Positions 25,456 to 33,531 are shown, counted from the first letter of the stretch. The stretch: DNA of 64,000 nt from Chloroflexota bacterium (GCA_016191435.1 JACPOQ010000083.1:124001-188000); one strand, 5' to 3'. Translations and numbers: made by a program. Notes: a model not told the origin generated them from the sequence alone.

Positions 25456-25743
25456 GTGCCCTACATCAGGCTCTCTATCGCGCGCCCCCGGAAGGGCGAA
25501 GAGCAGCGGCTCGAACAGCTCATGCGCCAGCTCAACGAACTCGCCGCCGAGAACCCCGCGTGCCTCGAAACCTTCTTGCTCCGCCCCCACGACGATAGCG
25601 GCGAAGTCGCCCGCATCGCCGTCTACAAAGACGAAAATTCCGCCGAGCACGCCGCCAACAGCGACCGCGTCCTGGCCCTCCGCTCCGAAATGCACCTGGC
25701 AAGCGAAGCCGGGCACGTCGAACGCGCGTTCTTCAGCGTTTAG
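25456..25743 (+). CDS. Small dimeric alpha-beta barrel protein, antibiotic-biosynthesis-monooxygenase-like
   Basis: This 95-residue protein starts at GTG with AGAGGT upstream. It has the ABM-type pattern: a strand PYIRLSIARPR, a helix EEQRLEQLMRQLNELAAENP, a strand TFLLRPHDDSGEVARIAVYKDE and a second helix followed by AEHAANSD. ABM-fold proteins are monooxygenases, heme-degrading enzymes or mere ligand binders; no diagnostic catalytic residues can be picked out. It stands alone between a terminator and the regulator promoter. Confidence 0.6.
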   Translation: MPYIRLSIARPRKGEEQRLEQLMRQLNELAAENPACLETFLLRPHDDSGEVARIAVYKDENSAEHAANSDRVLALRSEMHLASEAGHVERAFFSV

Positions 25744-25853
25744 CGCGATCGACACCCGCCTGTCACGAGCCCGCACTTGCTTCGAACGGCGATCGCGGCC
25801 TTCACTGGAAATACCGGGGCTGGCGCCTCGCCGCCGAGGGTCTGACACACTAC

Positions 25854-25892
25854 TTGACCGGGCGCCGGAAAAGAGTTATCAGGGTGTACCCT
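25854..25892 (+). promoter_or_regulatory. Candidate promoter with an overlapping palindrome, upstream of the NarL-type regulator
   Basis: TTGACC (25854-25859), 17 bases and TATCAG (25877-25882) are followed by the inverted repeat AGGGTGTACCCT (25881-25892), positioned like an operator at the start site. The leader to the gene would be about 145 bases. Confidence 0.35.
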
Positions 25893-26034
25893 ACTACTTG
25901 CGCATCAGCCAGCCAGTAGACTCATGAAGTCGTAAGGGTCTTGCGCCGGGGCGGATTCACCTTCTGGAACTTGAGCGTACGCGGTCTCTTCCAGTGGTTC
26001 CCGGGGTCAGCCGAAGAAGAGGTAGGTAAGAGTC

Positions 26035-26835
26035 ATGACCATTCAGCGCACTCCGGGTCGCCCATTCGCTCTCCGCTCCTCATCGAGCAACATGTCCGCC
26101 GGCCGCGGCGGCCACCCCATTCGCATCCTCCTCGTGGATGACCACGCCGTCATCCGCCAGGCCCTCCGCATGCTGCTCGAAAGCCAGCCCGAGCTCGAAG
26201 TCATCGCCGATGTCGAGAACGGCCGCGAAGCCGTCCAGGCGGTTGAGAAGTACAGCCCCGATGTCGTCCTCATGGATGTCGTGATGCCTGGCCTCAACGG
26301 CCTCGAAGCGACCCGCCAGATCCGCCGCGCCAGCCCGAGTACCCGCGTGGTGATGCTCAGCGGCTTCGTCGATGAGGACCAGCTCCTCGATTCCCTCCGC
26401 TCCGGAGCCTCCGGCTACATCATCAAGAAGTCCGATGTGTCCGAGCTCGTGCTCGCCATCCAGACCGTCCACCGCGGCAACAGCTACTTCTCCAGCGCCC
26501 TCAGCGATGGCTTCGACCTCGCCGAGGTGCTCTACCAGGCCAAGCGCTCCGATACCAAGAGCAGCGCCGATACCCTCACCTCGCGCGAGCGCGAAGTGCT
26601 CCAGCTCATCGCCGAGGGCTACACCAACCAGGGCATCGCCAGCGCGCTCTTCATCAGCGTCAAGACCGTGGAAGCCCATAAGGCCCACATCATGGCCAAG
26701 CTCCACGCGCGCAACCGCACCGACCTCATCCGCTATGCCATCCGCAAGGGCATCGTCCGCCTCGAAAGCGTCGACGAAGCCGAGCGCATGCTCGCCGTCT
26801 TCAACGACGACGGTGAGGCCGCCGCCGCCGTCTGA
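26035..26835 (+). CDS. NarL/LuxR-family response regulator
   Basis: This 266-residue protein has a receiver domain (about 28-145) with LVDDH, phospho-acceptor Asp81 in VLMDVVMPG and the Lys in YIIKKSDV. A LuxR-type HTH follows (about 180-245: LTSREREVLQLIAEGYTNQG, then VKTVEAHKAHIMAKL). An extra C-terminal 25 residues end EAAAAV. No kinase gene adjoins it. The last six codons belong to the duplicated segment, and a second copy of them with a TAA stop lies at 29457, showing that an allelic copy of this 3' end was introduced. Confidence 0.9.
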   Translation: MTIQRTPGRPFALRSSSSNMSAGRGGHPIRILLVDDHAVIRQALRMLLESQPELEVIADVENGREAVQAVEKYSPDVVLMDVVMPGLNGLEATRQIRRASPSTRVVMLSGFVDEDQLLDSLRSGASGYIIKKSDVSELVLAIQTVHRGNSYFSSALSDGFDLAEVLYQAKRSDTKSSADTLTSREREVLQLIAEGYTNQGIASALFISVKTVEAHKAHIMAKLHARNRTDLIRYAIRKGIVRLESVDEAERMLAVFNDDGEAAAAV

Positions 26836-26858
26836 AGCCTCCTGACTCGAACCTGTAT

Positions 26859-26890
26859 CGAGCCCGGCCAACTGGCCGGGCTCGCCGTTT
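26859..26890 (+). terminator. Hairpin terminator, left copy
   Basis: GAGCCCGGCCA and TGGCCGGGCTC form an 11 bp stem with a 2-base loop, then GCCGTTT. It originally lay between two convergent genes and is duplicated at 29504. Confidence 0.7.
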
Positions 26891-26913
26891 GTGCGCCGCG
26901 CCGCGCGGGCCGA

Positions 26914-27023
26914 TCACACCACGGCGAACGCGCCGAGATCCACGACCTCGTCGGCGAGCTGCTTGATGAAGTAGCGGTCGTGTGTCACCGGGATGACCGC
27001 ACCGTCGTAGCCGGCCAGCGCGG
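26914..27023 (-). pseudogene. 3' fragment of an ABC-F gene (duplicate of the end of 29558-31171)
   Basis: The minus-strand frame encodes the last 36 or so residues of the intact ABC-F protein (GYDGAVIPVTHDRYF then ADEVVDLGAF) with several substitutions. The match ends exactly at the repeat boundary 27023; beyond it the frame is unrelated. It is a recombination leftover, not a gene. Confidence 0.85.
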
Positions 27024-27156
27024 GCGACGCCAACGTTTTACCAAGGTTTTTCGGGCGGCCGCTATGGTGCACGGGTGGCGTATCGGGCGCCGTTGCGGCC
27101 TCGGCTGCCCAACCCTCGACACTCAAGTTAGACTCCCCGCGAGAGAGTGGGCCCAC

Positions 27157-27414
27157 GTGATACAAGACCGCCGCTTTGCCTCGATCACCGCTCGGCGAGC
27201 CGAGGTGCTCAGGCTCATCAGCGAGCAGCGCACCATCCCCGAGATCGCGGTTTCGTTGCAGATATCCGAGGCGACCGCACGGAGGCACGTCGAATGGCTT
27301 AGCGAGTTCCTTGGCGTCAACTCAAAACGCGAGCTGGGGCGATGGTGGTCAGCCCACAGGGTGGAGTGGTTGCGGGATCTCGCCGTGCGCGGTGGGGTAG
27401 AGGTGCGCTGGTAG
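27157..27414 (+). CDS. Small LuxR-type HTH protein
   Basis: This protein of about 85 residues consists almost only of a LuxR/FixJ-type HTH: FASITARRAEVLRLISEQRT, IPEIAVSLQISEATARRHVE, then EFLGVNSKRELGRWW. There is no receiver or ligand domain. The start is uncertain (GTG 27157 or further upstream; the frame is open to 26980, but that part lies in the repeat). It is the only regulator in the cassette and may control the two downstream genes, though the 170-base gap makes that a guess. Confidence 0.6.
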   Translation: MIQDRRFASITARRAEVLRLISEQRTIPEIAVSLQISEATARRHVEWLSEFLGVNSKRELGRWWSAHRVEWLRDLAVRGGVEVRW

Positions 27415-27584
27415 CCAGGTTGCGTACCGGCGCTTCGCCCGAACCGGATAAAGATGGGTCGCTCCAACCCAATGGGCAAAACGTGCTCAACCCCGCATAG
27501 TGAAACGGTACCCGTCTTTGGACGGAGCGAGGAGCGCCCAATGCAACGAGCGGCCATGCATCAACCCAACATGAGACGGGCGAT

Positions 27585-28367
27585 ATGAACCGGCGGAGAA
27601 GGATCCTCTCGGTAAGCCTGGGTGCCGCTGTGATGGCGAGCGTCATCACCGGCACTTCATTCGCGCTGGTGCGCGCCGTTAACCAGGGCAGCTCGGCGCA
27701 AGCCCAACCCGCCTCCCAGCCAACGGTGAGCGCGGACGCGACTCCCCTCCCGGAGGCCACGCCGGACGGCAACGCGACCCCGCTCCCGGGGGCCACGCCG
27801 GACATGAGCAAGGCGTTCTGGTTCGTCCCGTATGAGAATGCCGACCGCAAGAAGCCGCCCTTCGTCGGCGTCCTGGGCGGGATCGAAATCATGCCCTTCG
27901 ATGACTCTGTCCCGCTGGACGAGCGCGGCGGTTGCCCGCCAGGGACCGTGTCCCTGACTGAGCCGGTCGGGGACGAATTGAGCCAGCAACCGCTCGGCAT
28001 CCGCCTTGGCGGCATGGCCGCGACCGTCACGGCCGCTCTTCCACAGACTGGGATGGCCTGTGACGGGCGCCTTCTCAGCGTGCATCAATCGTTTGATGTC
28101 TCCCCGGGCGAGGGCGGTGGAAAGGGGGCGGGCGGACTCAACGTAGACCGCCAGACCTTTGGACATCGGTTCTGGATGGCGCAGGCCTTCGACCGGTGGT
28201 CGGAGGGCAGCGTCAACGGCCGGCCCGCCGCCCTGCTGAAACCGGTGATCGGGACGTACGGGACCTCCATGGTCATCGTCAACGACGGCGAGGGCTTTAC
28301 CTTCATCAGAGGTGAGGGAGTCACGCTTGAGTACCTGCTGCGGGTGGCGGCGGAGATCGAGCGATGA
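27585..28367 (+). CDS. Secreted or membrane-tethered protein with a repeat linker, unknown function
   Basis: This 260-residue protein has an Arg-rich N-terminus with a hydrophobic helix (residues 8-30), which could be an uncleaved anchor or a signal peptide. A linker with two near-identical units, ATPLPEATPDGN and ATPLPGATPD, follows. The outer domain (about 75-260) has two cysteines (GGCPPG, MACDG) and ends in an amphipathic helix EYLLRVAAEIER. It resembles no family I know. It is translationally coupled to the next gene through an ATGA overlap. Confidence 0.7.
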   Translation: MNRRRRILSVSLGAAVMASVITGTSFALVRAVNQGSSAQAQPASQPTVSADATPLPEATPDGNATPLPGATPDMSKAFWFVPYENADRKKPPFVGVLGGIEIMPFDDSVPLDERGGCPPGTVSLTEPVGDELSQQPLGIRLGGMAATVTAALPQTGMACDGRLLSVHQSFDVSPGEGGGKGAGGLNVDRQTFGHRFWMAQAFDRWSEGSVNGRPAALLKPVIGTYGTSMVIVNDGEGFTFIRGEGVTLEYLLRVAAEIER

Positions 28368-29005
28368 TACGAAGGCTTTTGCTGTCGGTGGCCGTGGTTT
28401 CCAGCCTGCTCGGCAGCGCCCTGGGCGTACTGTTCCCGGTGACGGCCTCGCGCGCGGTAGCGTCGGTCAGTGTCCAGGTGTACCCCGGCGGCAACGGCTA
28501 TCTGACCTGTGGCTGGCACAACCTCTGTGCCAGTCCTTACGCCACCGGCGCCGCACTGGACTTCGGTGACCCGACATGGGTCTACTTCCGCTCCTACGCC
28601 TCGAACTCCGGCGGCGGCACGGTGGCTGGCGAGGGTCACATAGTCTACTCCGCAAGCGGCAACCAGTGTAAGAATTGGACCTACGTGGATATTTACGATA
28701 TCGCGGGAACCTACGAGGCAGAGGTACTATACCAGCACGTATATTCCGGATATAACGGCTACACCTTCTGGATCAATGGCGGCATATATGGTTCAACCAC
28801 CGAATATTACATCGCGCAAACGGCTACCGAGCCGGTGTCTCCAACGTGCCCAACTACCGGAAAGCACGTGATGGAAGAGGGGAGCGGAGGGAACATGTCG
28901 ATGAACACGACTGACTATCCCACCGCGGCCAACTGCGGCGCCAGTTGTTCGGTCTGGAAGGGCAATTGGAGTTATTGGGTGCTCTCCAAGCTCTGGACGA
29001 ACTAG
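28364..29005 (+). CDS. Secreted Tyr/Gly-rich protein, probably horizontally acquired
   Basis: This 213-residue protein has a typical signal peptide (RRLLLSVAVVSSLLGSALG, cleavage near the Ala-rich SRAVAS). The mature part is rich in Tyr, Gly, Asn, Ser and Thr, with six cysteines that could form disulfides (LTCGWHNLC, NQCKNW, SPTCP, NCGASC). Base composition drops here well below that of the neighbourhood. It could be an exported surface or effector-like protein; I recognise no domain. The ATG overlaps the stop of the upstream gene. Confidence 0.7.
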   Translation: MIRRLLLSVAVVSSLLGSALGVLFPVTASRAVASVSVQVYPGGNGYLTCGWHNLCASPYATGAALDFGDPTWVYFRSYASNSGGGTVAGEGHIVYSASGNQCKNWTYVDIYDIAGTYEAEVLYQHVYSGYNGYTFWINGGIYGSTTEYYIAQTATEPVSPTCPTTGKHVMEEGSGGNMSMNTTDYPTAANCGASCSVWKGNWSYWVLSKLWTN

Positions 29006-29069
29006 GGCCGCGCACACTCGCATCACCGGCGCCCCTCGATGCGTGTTTACCTTACTGCGCCTCGGGAGC

Positions 29070-29456
29070 TCAGTCCAATAACGGCCGGCCCGCACCGACG
29101 TCGGTAACCAATTCGTCGAATCGCGTAACGCGCCCGTCGTCTTCTCCCACCATCGCAACCAGCCATTGCCGGGTGTATTCGACGTCGAATTTTGAACCTT
29201 GCATATGCAGCACGTATTGAATATCAAACCAGTCCCGTGGGCGGCCGAATAGCATCTTGAACACGACCAGGTCCTCGCCGGAAATGACGCGGATCGTCGC
29301 GCCTTCGAACGGCACTTCTCTCGTTCGAGTCGATACAGACTCGTGGAATTCGGCGTACGCCATGAAGAGGTCAACGTAGGTGTTGTCCCACAAGATCCGG
29401 ACCTGTCCCTCTTGGAGCACTTTCGCGGTCGCAGCCTCTCGGTCGAACCGGGCGCC
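29070..29456 (-). pseudogene. Nucleotidyltransferase-like gene lacking its 5' part
   Basis: The frame encodes about 128 residues similar to the C-terminal part of small nucleotidyltransferase-fold proteins often annotated next to AbiEii-type genes: EGQVRILWDNTYVDLFMAY, VPFEGATIRVISGEDL, FKMLFGRPRDWFDIQYVL. The N-terminal Gly-Ser nucleotidyltransferase motif is missing because the gene meets the right repeat at 29457; upstream codons are repeat sequence in a meaningless frame. It is therefore a truncated gene whose N-terminal part was lost in the recombination. Confidence 0.7.
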
Positions 29457-29667
29457 GAGGCCGCCGCCGCCGTCTAAAACCCCTCCTGACTCGAACCTGT
29501 ATCGAGCCCGGCCAACTGGCCGGGCTCGCCGCGTGTGCGCCCCGCCGCGCCCGTCGATCACACCGCGGCGAACGCGCCGAGATCCACGACCTCGTCGGCG
29601 AATTGCTCGATGAAGTAGCGGTCGTGTGTCACTGCGATGACCGCACCGTCGTAGCCGGCCAGCGCGG
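29457..29667. repeat. Right copy of the 209/211 bp direct repeat
   Basis: It contains a response-regulator 3' end (EAAAAV then TAA), the terminator and the last 110 bases of the intact ABC-F gene. See the left copy at 26815. Confidence 0.9.
29504..29530 (-). terminator. Hairpin terminator, right copy
   Basis: It has the same 11 bp stem as at 26860 (29504-29514 with 29517-29527) and now serves the ABC-F gene, whose stop is at 29558. Confidence 0.6.
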
Positions 29668-31171
29668 TTTCGAACGCCTCCTGTGACGGCAGGTCCAGGT
29701 GGTTCGTGGGTTCGTCCAGCACCAGCAGGTTCGCGCCGCCGAGCACCATCAGCGCCAGCGCGAGGCGCCGACGCTCGCCGTAACTCAACTCCCGCACTGG
29801 CGTTCGCACCTGTGTGTGGCCGAGCAGGAAGCGGTGCAGCACGTTCGACGCCTCGCCATCCGTCATTGGCCGCTTGCGGCGCAGCAGTTCCACCGGCGTC
29901 ATCGCCGCCTCCTGCCCAACCGCGGAAGCCGGCTCGGACTGTGCGAGGTAGCCCGGCGTTGCGGAGGCACTGAACGCGATGCGGCCCTCGCTGACGTCGT
30001 GCGCGCCGAGGATGGCTCGCAGCAGCGTCGTCTTGCCCGCGCCGTTCGGCCCGGTGATCACTGTGGTCTGGCCCCGGCGGACGTCGAAGGACAGCCCCTC
30101 CACCAGCCGCCGCCCGCCCGCCGCGAGCGCCACATTCATCACCGAGACGAGGAGTGCGGCCCCCTGTTCCTCCACGTGGAAGCTCCCCGCGAAGCCCTGG
30201 AGCGCCCGGCCCGGCCGCGTCACGTGCTCGGCCGATTCCAGTTGGCGCTCAACCCGCGCCTTCAGCGTCACCGCGCGCCGCGCCACCTTTTTCGCGCGCT
30301 TCCGCACGTAGAAGTCGATGGACTTGTTCTCGATGCTCCGGGAGCGGGACTCCACGGCGGAGATGACCTCCTTCAGGTGGCGCTCCTCACGCTGCTGGCG
30401 CCTGTACCGCTCCAATTGGTCCGCCGCGCGCCGCGCCTTCTCCTCCGCGTACGCGGAATAGTTGCCTGCGAAGCTCTCCGCGGTCCCGGTGGCGCCGTCG
30501 ACCTCGACGATTTGCTGTGCGCAGGCATCGAGCAGCGCCCGGTCGTGCGAGACCACCACCGCCGGACCGCGGAACCGGCGGACGAACGCCTGCACCCACT
30601 CAATGCCCGCGAGGTCCAGGTGGTTCGTCGGCTCATCCAGCAGCAGCAACGGCGGCTGCGATGCCGCGACCGAGAGCAGCCCGAGCCTGGTCAGCTCGCC
30701 CCCCGAGAGCTCACCGAGATGCGCTTCGCGGCTGATGTCACGCAGTCCCAGTGCTTCCCGGAGCGGCTCGATGGCTGCCTCGGCGGGGCCCGCAGCGAGC
30801 CGCGCAAGCACGCGGTCATACGCCGCCACGAGCGCCGGGTTATATGGGTCCAGCGCGAGTTCGTGCCCCAACCGCTCCAACTCCTCGCTCGAACCTTCGC
30901 CGCCAAAGACGCCTGGAAACGCTTCGGCCACCGTCTCGCCCTCGCGGCCGCTGTAGCCCTGGGGCAGGTAGCCGATCGGGCCGCCGCGGGGCAACTGGAT
31001 GCGGCCACTATCGGCCGCCAGCTCGCCGGCGATGATGCGCAGGAGCGTGGACTTCCCGGCGCCGTTCGCACCGACCACGCCCGCCGCCTGCCCCGGCGGC
31101 ACGGTGAACGAGACGGCCCGCAGCACCACACGGCCCCCGAGTTCCTTGCTGATCGAATCGATGGTTAGCAC
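29558..31171 (-). CDS. ABC-F family ATPase
   Basis: This 537-residue protein has two ATP-binding cassettes and no membrane helices. Walker A motifs are GANGAGKSTLL (N-domain) and GPNGAGKTTLL (C-domain). The signatures are LSGGELTRLGLL and LSYGERRRLALAL, with LLLDEPTNHLDLAG and LVLDEPTNHLDLPS Walker B regions. The arginine/lysine-rich interdomain linker (about 245-315) is that of ribosome-acting ABC-F proteins (translation factors or antibiotic-resistance type). GTG 31171 starts at the first strand LTIDSISKEL. The last 36 codons lie in the direct repeat. Resistance versus housekeeping function cannot be told from sequence alone. Confidence 0.9.
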   Translation of the reverse strand: MLTIDSISKELGGRVVLRAVSFTVPPGQAAGVVGANGAGKSTLLRIIAGELAADSGRIQLPRGGPIGYLPQGYSGREGETVAEAFPGVFGGEGSSEELERLGHELALDPYNPALVAAYDRVLARLAAGPAEAAIEPLREALGLRDISREAHLGELSGGELTRLGLLSVAASQPPLLLLDEPTNHLDLAGIEWVQAFVRRFRGPAVVVSHDRALLDACAQQIVEVDGATGTAESFAGNYSAYAEEKARRAADQLERYRRQQREERHLKEVISAVESRSRSIENKSIDFYVRKRAKKVARRAVTLKARVERQLESAEHVTRPGRALQGFAGSFHVEEQGAALLVSVMNVALAAGGRRLVEGLSFDVRRGQTTVITGPNGAGKTTLLRAILGAHDVSEGRIAFSASATPGYLAQSEPASAVGQEAAMTPVELLRRKRPMTDGEASNVLHRFLLGHTQVRTPVRELSYGERRRLALALMVLGGANLLVLDEPTNHLDLPSQEAFETALAGYDGAVIAVTHDRYFIEQFADEVVDLGAFAAV

Positions 31172-31303
31172 AGGCTGCTCCCGGCACGCATGGATCCCGC
31201 GGGTTCGGCGTGGGGAAGGCGAGAGAGGCGCGAGGCTGCCCGGATGAGAGCGGGATATCGTGAGGCACACCGGGCCGCGGGCATCCTGGGGACGCTCACC
31301 GCG

Positions 31304-31333
31304 ATCGCACATTCGCCCGGTTCAGTCTGTCAA
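31304..31333 (-). promoter_or_regulatory. Candidate promoter for the ABC-F gene
   Basis: Minus-strand TTGACA (31333-31328) and TGCGAT 18 bases downstream would give a leader of about 125 bases before the GTG. ABC-F resistance genes often use such leaders for attenuation; no clear attenuator hairpin pair was found. Confidence 0.3.
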
Positions 31334-31396
31334 CGGAGTCCTCACGAGAGAATGAAGCCAGTATAGCCGTCTCCGCCCGAGTGCCGCCATCCGGCT

Positions 31397-32623
31397 TCAG
31401 GCCGGATCGTCGCCGGCGCCGCCCCATCCCATGGCGCGCAGGTCCGCCTCGACCACCGCCTGGACCTCCAGTGCGGGCATCCCGCGCCTCGCCGCGAGCG
31501 CCTTAATGTCCTCGAACTCTGGCGCCGCCCGCGTCGCTCCTTCCCATTCTCGCAGCTTCACCCGCACCTCGCCCAGCGACGACGCAAACGTCTCGACGCG
31601 CCGCGCCGCTTCGTAGCGCCGGTACCCGGTGACGCGCACGCCCAGCGTGCTCGTCTCGCGCACCATCAGCGCCGCCAACCGCGCCTCATCTTCGGGGTCT
31701 GCAAGCGCACAGAGCTTCGTCGCCGCCCGCCCCTTCTTCATCCCGATGGGCTCGAGCCACGCGTCGAGCGCGCCTTCTTGCAGCAGCCGGTCCCGCGCGT
31801 GCGCCAGGAACGCGGCCGGCATGTCGTCGATGTTCGCCGCCAGTTCCACGATCTGGCGGGTGCGCGGTCCCGAGGTCTCTCCGGCGCCCACCGCGACGCT
31901 GCGGCCGACGAACACCCGCAGCGCATTCGGTCGTCCCGATGCGTCGAGCGTGCCCGCCCCGATGCCGTGGCGCTTCGCCACGATTGTCCCCGGACCCGGG
32001 CGGGCGACCGCCGCGAGGATGGCCGCGCCCGTCGGCGTCACGAGCTCATGGCCGGCCTCCACGAAGCGCAACGCAAAGCCAGCGTCCTGGAGAATGTGCG
32101 CGGCCGCAGGCCCGGGCGCCGCAGGGATCACCCCGTGCGCCGACTTCGTGACAGTCCCTGCCCCGACGGTGACCACCGGGCACCACGCCTCCTCCACGCC
32201 GAGCAGCTCCAGCGCCAGCATCGAACCAACGATGTCGATGAGTGCGTCCACACCGCCGACTTCGTGGAAGTGCGGGTCGGATGTCCCGTGGGCCGCCGCC
32301 TCCCCTGCCGCCAGCAGTTCGATCGCTCGCAGCGACCGTCCCGTCACACGCGCGTGCAGTCCAGCTGCGGTCACCAGTTCGCGCATCTCGCCAGGCTGGT
32401 ACGTGCGCTCCTCGTCGATGTTTAACAGCAAGTGCAGTCCTTCGATCCCGCCCCGTCGCACGCGTTCGGTCCCGAGCGAGAACGCGGGGACCCCCAGCCG
32501 CCGCAGGCTCGCCTCGACATCCGCTTGCGGGGCGCCCGCGTCGATGAGCGCCGCCAGCGTCATGTCGCCGGCGATCCCGGAGAAGCAATCGAAGACGGCC
32601 GCCGCATCGTCGCCGGCGCTCAC
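31397..32623 (-). CDS. larC: Nickel insertion protein of the nickel-pincer cofactor pathway
   Basis: LarC inserts nickel into the pyridinium dithiocarboxylate intermediate to make the cofactor of lactate racemase-type enzymes. The 408-residue product starts at a GTG overlapping the larB stop by four bases. Conserved features are FDCFSGIAGDMTLAALIDAG, HFHEVGGVDALIDIVG, the IPAAPGPAAAHIL stretch and ELAANIDDMP. In Lactobacillus larC is expressed by frameshifting; here it is one uninterrupted frame. larA and larE are not in this window. Confidence 0.92.
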   Translation of the reverse strand: MSAGDDAAAVFDCFSGIAGDMTLAALIDAGAPQADVEASLRRLGVPAFSLGTERVRRGGIEGLHLLLNIDEERTYQPGEMRELVTAAGLHARVTGRSLRAIELLAAGEAAAHGTSDPHFHEVGGVDALIDIVGSMLALELLGVEEAWCPVVTVGAGTVTKSAHGVIPAAPGPAAAHILQDAGFALRFVEAGHELVTPTGAAILAAVARPGPGTIVAKRHGIGAGTLDASGRPNALRVFVGRSVAVGAGETSGPRTRQIVELAANIDDMPAAFLAHARDRLLQEGALDAWLEPIGMKKGRAATKLCALADPEDEARLAALMVRETSTLGVRVTGYRRYEAARRVETFASSLGEVRVKLREWEGATRAAPEFEDIKALAARRGMPALEVQAVVEADLRAMGWGGAGDDPA

Positions 32624-33390
32624 GGGGCGCTGGCCGTGGCGCGCACCGCCAGCCGGTTGATCGTCGCCGCCATGAACCCCGCGCCAAAGCCGTTGTCGAT
32701 ATTCACGACCGCGACGCCCGTCGCGCAGCTGTTCAGCATCCCGAGCAACGCCGCCAGCCCGCCGAAGGCCGCGCCGTAGCCGACGGATGTCGGCACCGCG
32801 ATGACCGGGTTCGCCACCAGCCCCCCGACAACGCTCGGCAGCGCACCCTCCATCCCCGCGACCACCACGAGCGCGTTCGCTTCGCGCAGCGGCTCGATGC
32901 GGTCCGCCAGGCGGTGCAGCCCGGCCACACCGATGTCGTAGTGCCGCTGCACGGCCGCGCCCATCATCTCCGCCGTGATCGCCGCTTCTTCGCCGACGGG
33001 GATGTCCGATGTCCCCGCGGTCACCACCGCGACGTTGCCCTCCCGCGCCCGCGGGCAGGGGTCGCACCACGCGAGCCGCGCGTCCTCGCTGTAGACGGCC
33101 CCCGGGATCGCCGCCCGGATCGCTTCGAGGTGTGCCGGTTCCACGCGCGTCACCAGCACGCGCCCGGCTCGCTCCAGCACGCGCCGCGCGATCTCCGCGA
33201 CTTGCCCCGGAGTCTTGCCCATGGCCAGCACCACCTCGGGCAACCCATCGCGCATCGCCCGGTGGTGGTCGATGGCCGCGAACCCGAGGTCGTCATACGG
33301 CGCCGCCGCGAGCCGTCCCGCGGCTGCGTCCACGGTCACCTCGCCCGCCGCCACCTTCGCCAATAGATCCCGCAGTCCATCTCCGTCCAT
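32620..33390 (-). CDS. larB: Pyridinium-3,5-biscarboxylate synthase of the nickel-pincer pathway
   Basis: LarB carboxylates and hydrolyses nicotinic acid adenine dinucleotide, the first step to the nickel-pincer cofactor. The 256-residue protein has an N-terminal helical part (DGLRDLLAKVAAGEVTVDAA) and a PurE-like core with VVTAGTSDIPVGEEAAITAEMMG, VVVAGMEGALPSVVGGL and VIAVPTSVGYGAAFGG. The start at ATG 33390 is supported by TACACT six bases upstream; a longer frame would add an Arg/Gly-rich non-family stretch. larC follows with a GTGA overlap. Confidence 0.93.
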   Translation of the reverse strand: MDGDGLRDLLAKVAAGEVTVDAAAGRLAAAPYDDLGFAAIDHHRAMRDGLPEVVLAMGKTPGQVAEIARRVLERAGRVLVTRVEPAHLEAIRAAIPGAVYSEDARLAWCDPCPRAREGNVAVVTAGTSDIPVGEEAAITAEMMGAAVQRHYDIGVAGLHRLADRIEPLREANALVVVAGMEGALPSVVGGLVANPVIAVPTSVGYGAAFGGLAALLGMLNSCATGVAVVNIDNGFGAGFMAATINRLAVRATASAP

Positions 33391-33402
33391 CCCCCGAGTG
33401 TA
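33391..33402 (-). promoter_or_regulatory. Leaderless-type -10 box for larB
   Basis: Minus-strand TACACT (33402-33397) lies six bases before ATG 33390. Confidence 0.55.
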
Positions 33403-33490
33403 CCGTCCCGCGCCGCCATCGGTACCGCGCACGTCAGCAGGCGGCCGGGCGCAACGACCACGTCCGCGACTCGAAAGCACGCCCGCCCGC

Positions 33491-33531
33491 CCACACGCCG
33501 ATACGCCCACACTCCGGCACGCCCATACGGG
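33491..33531 (+). repeat. Degenerate ACGCC tandem array in the larB-cofC gap
   Basis: CACACGCCGATACGCCC and similar units repeat about five times. Apart from this and the larB promoter, the gap 33403-33671 contains nothing I can assign. Confidence 0.4.

Larger units (their letters stand above)
26815..27023. repeat. Left copy of the 209/211 bp direct repeat flanking the inserted cassette
   Basis: It aligns with 29457-29667 with about 14 substitutions and one 2-base gap (counted by eye). It covers the end of the response regulator, the shared terminator and the last 110 bases of the ABC-F gene. Similarity stops abruptly on both sides. Confidence 0.9.
27024..29456. other. Inserted accessory cassette between direct repeats
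   Basis: The segment lies exactly between the two copies of the direct repeat and contains a LuxR-type HTH gene, two coupled secreted-protein genes and a 5'-truncated nucleotidyltransferase. Part of it (about 28600-28850) is clearly AT-richer than the flanks. No integrase, transposase or terminal inverted repeat is visible, so a recombination event rather than an autonomous element is the simplest reading. Confidence 0.7.

Noticed and set aside
26980..27156. N-terminal extension of the LuxR-type HTH gene
   Set aside because: The extension lies in the direct repeat (antisense of ABC-F) and reads as nonsense; the HTH begins after 27157.
29699..31168. Long plus-strand frame opposite the ABC-F gene
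   Set aside because: It is the antisense of conserved Walker and signature motifs; His/Arg/Gln-rich noise.
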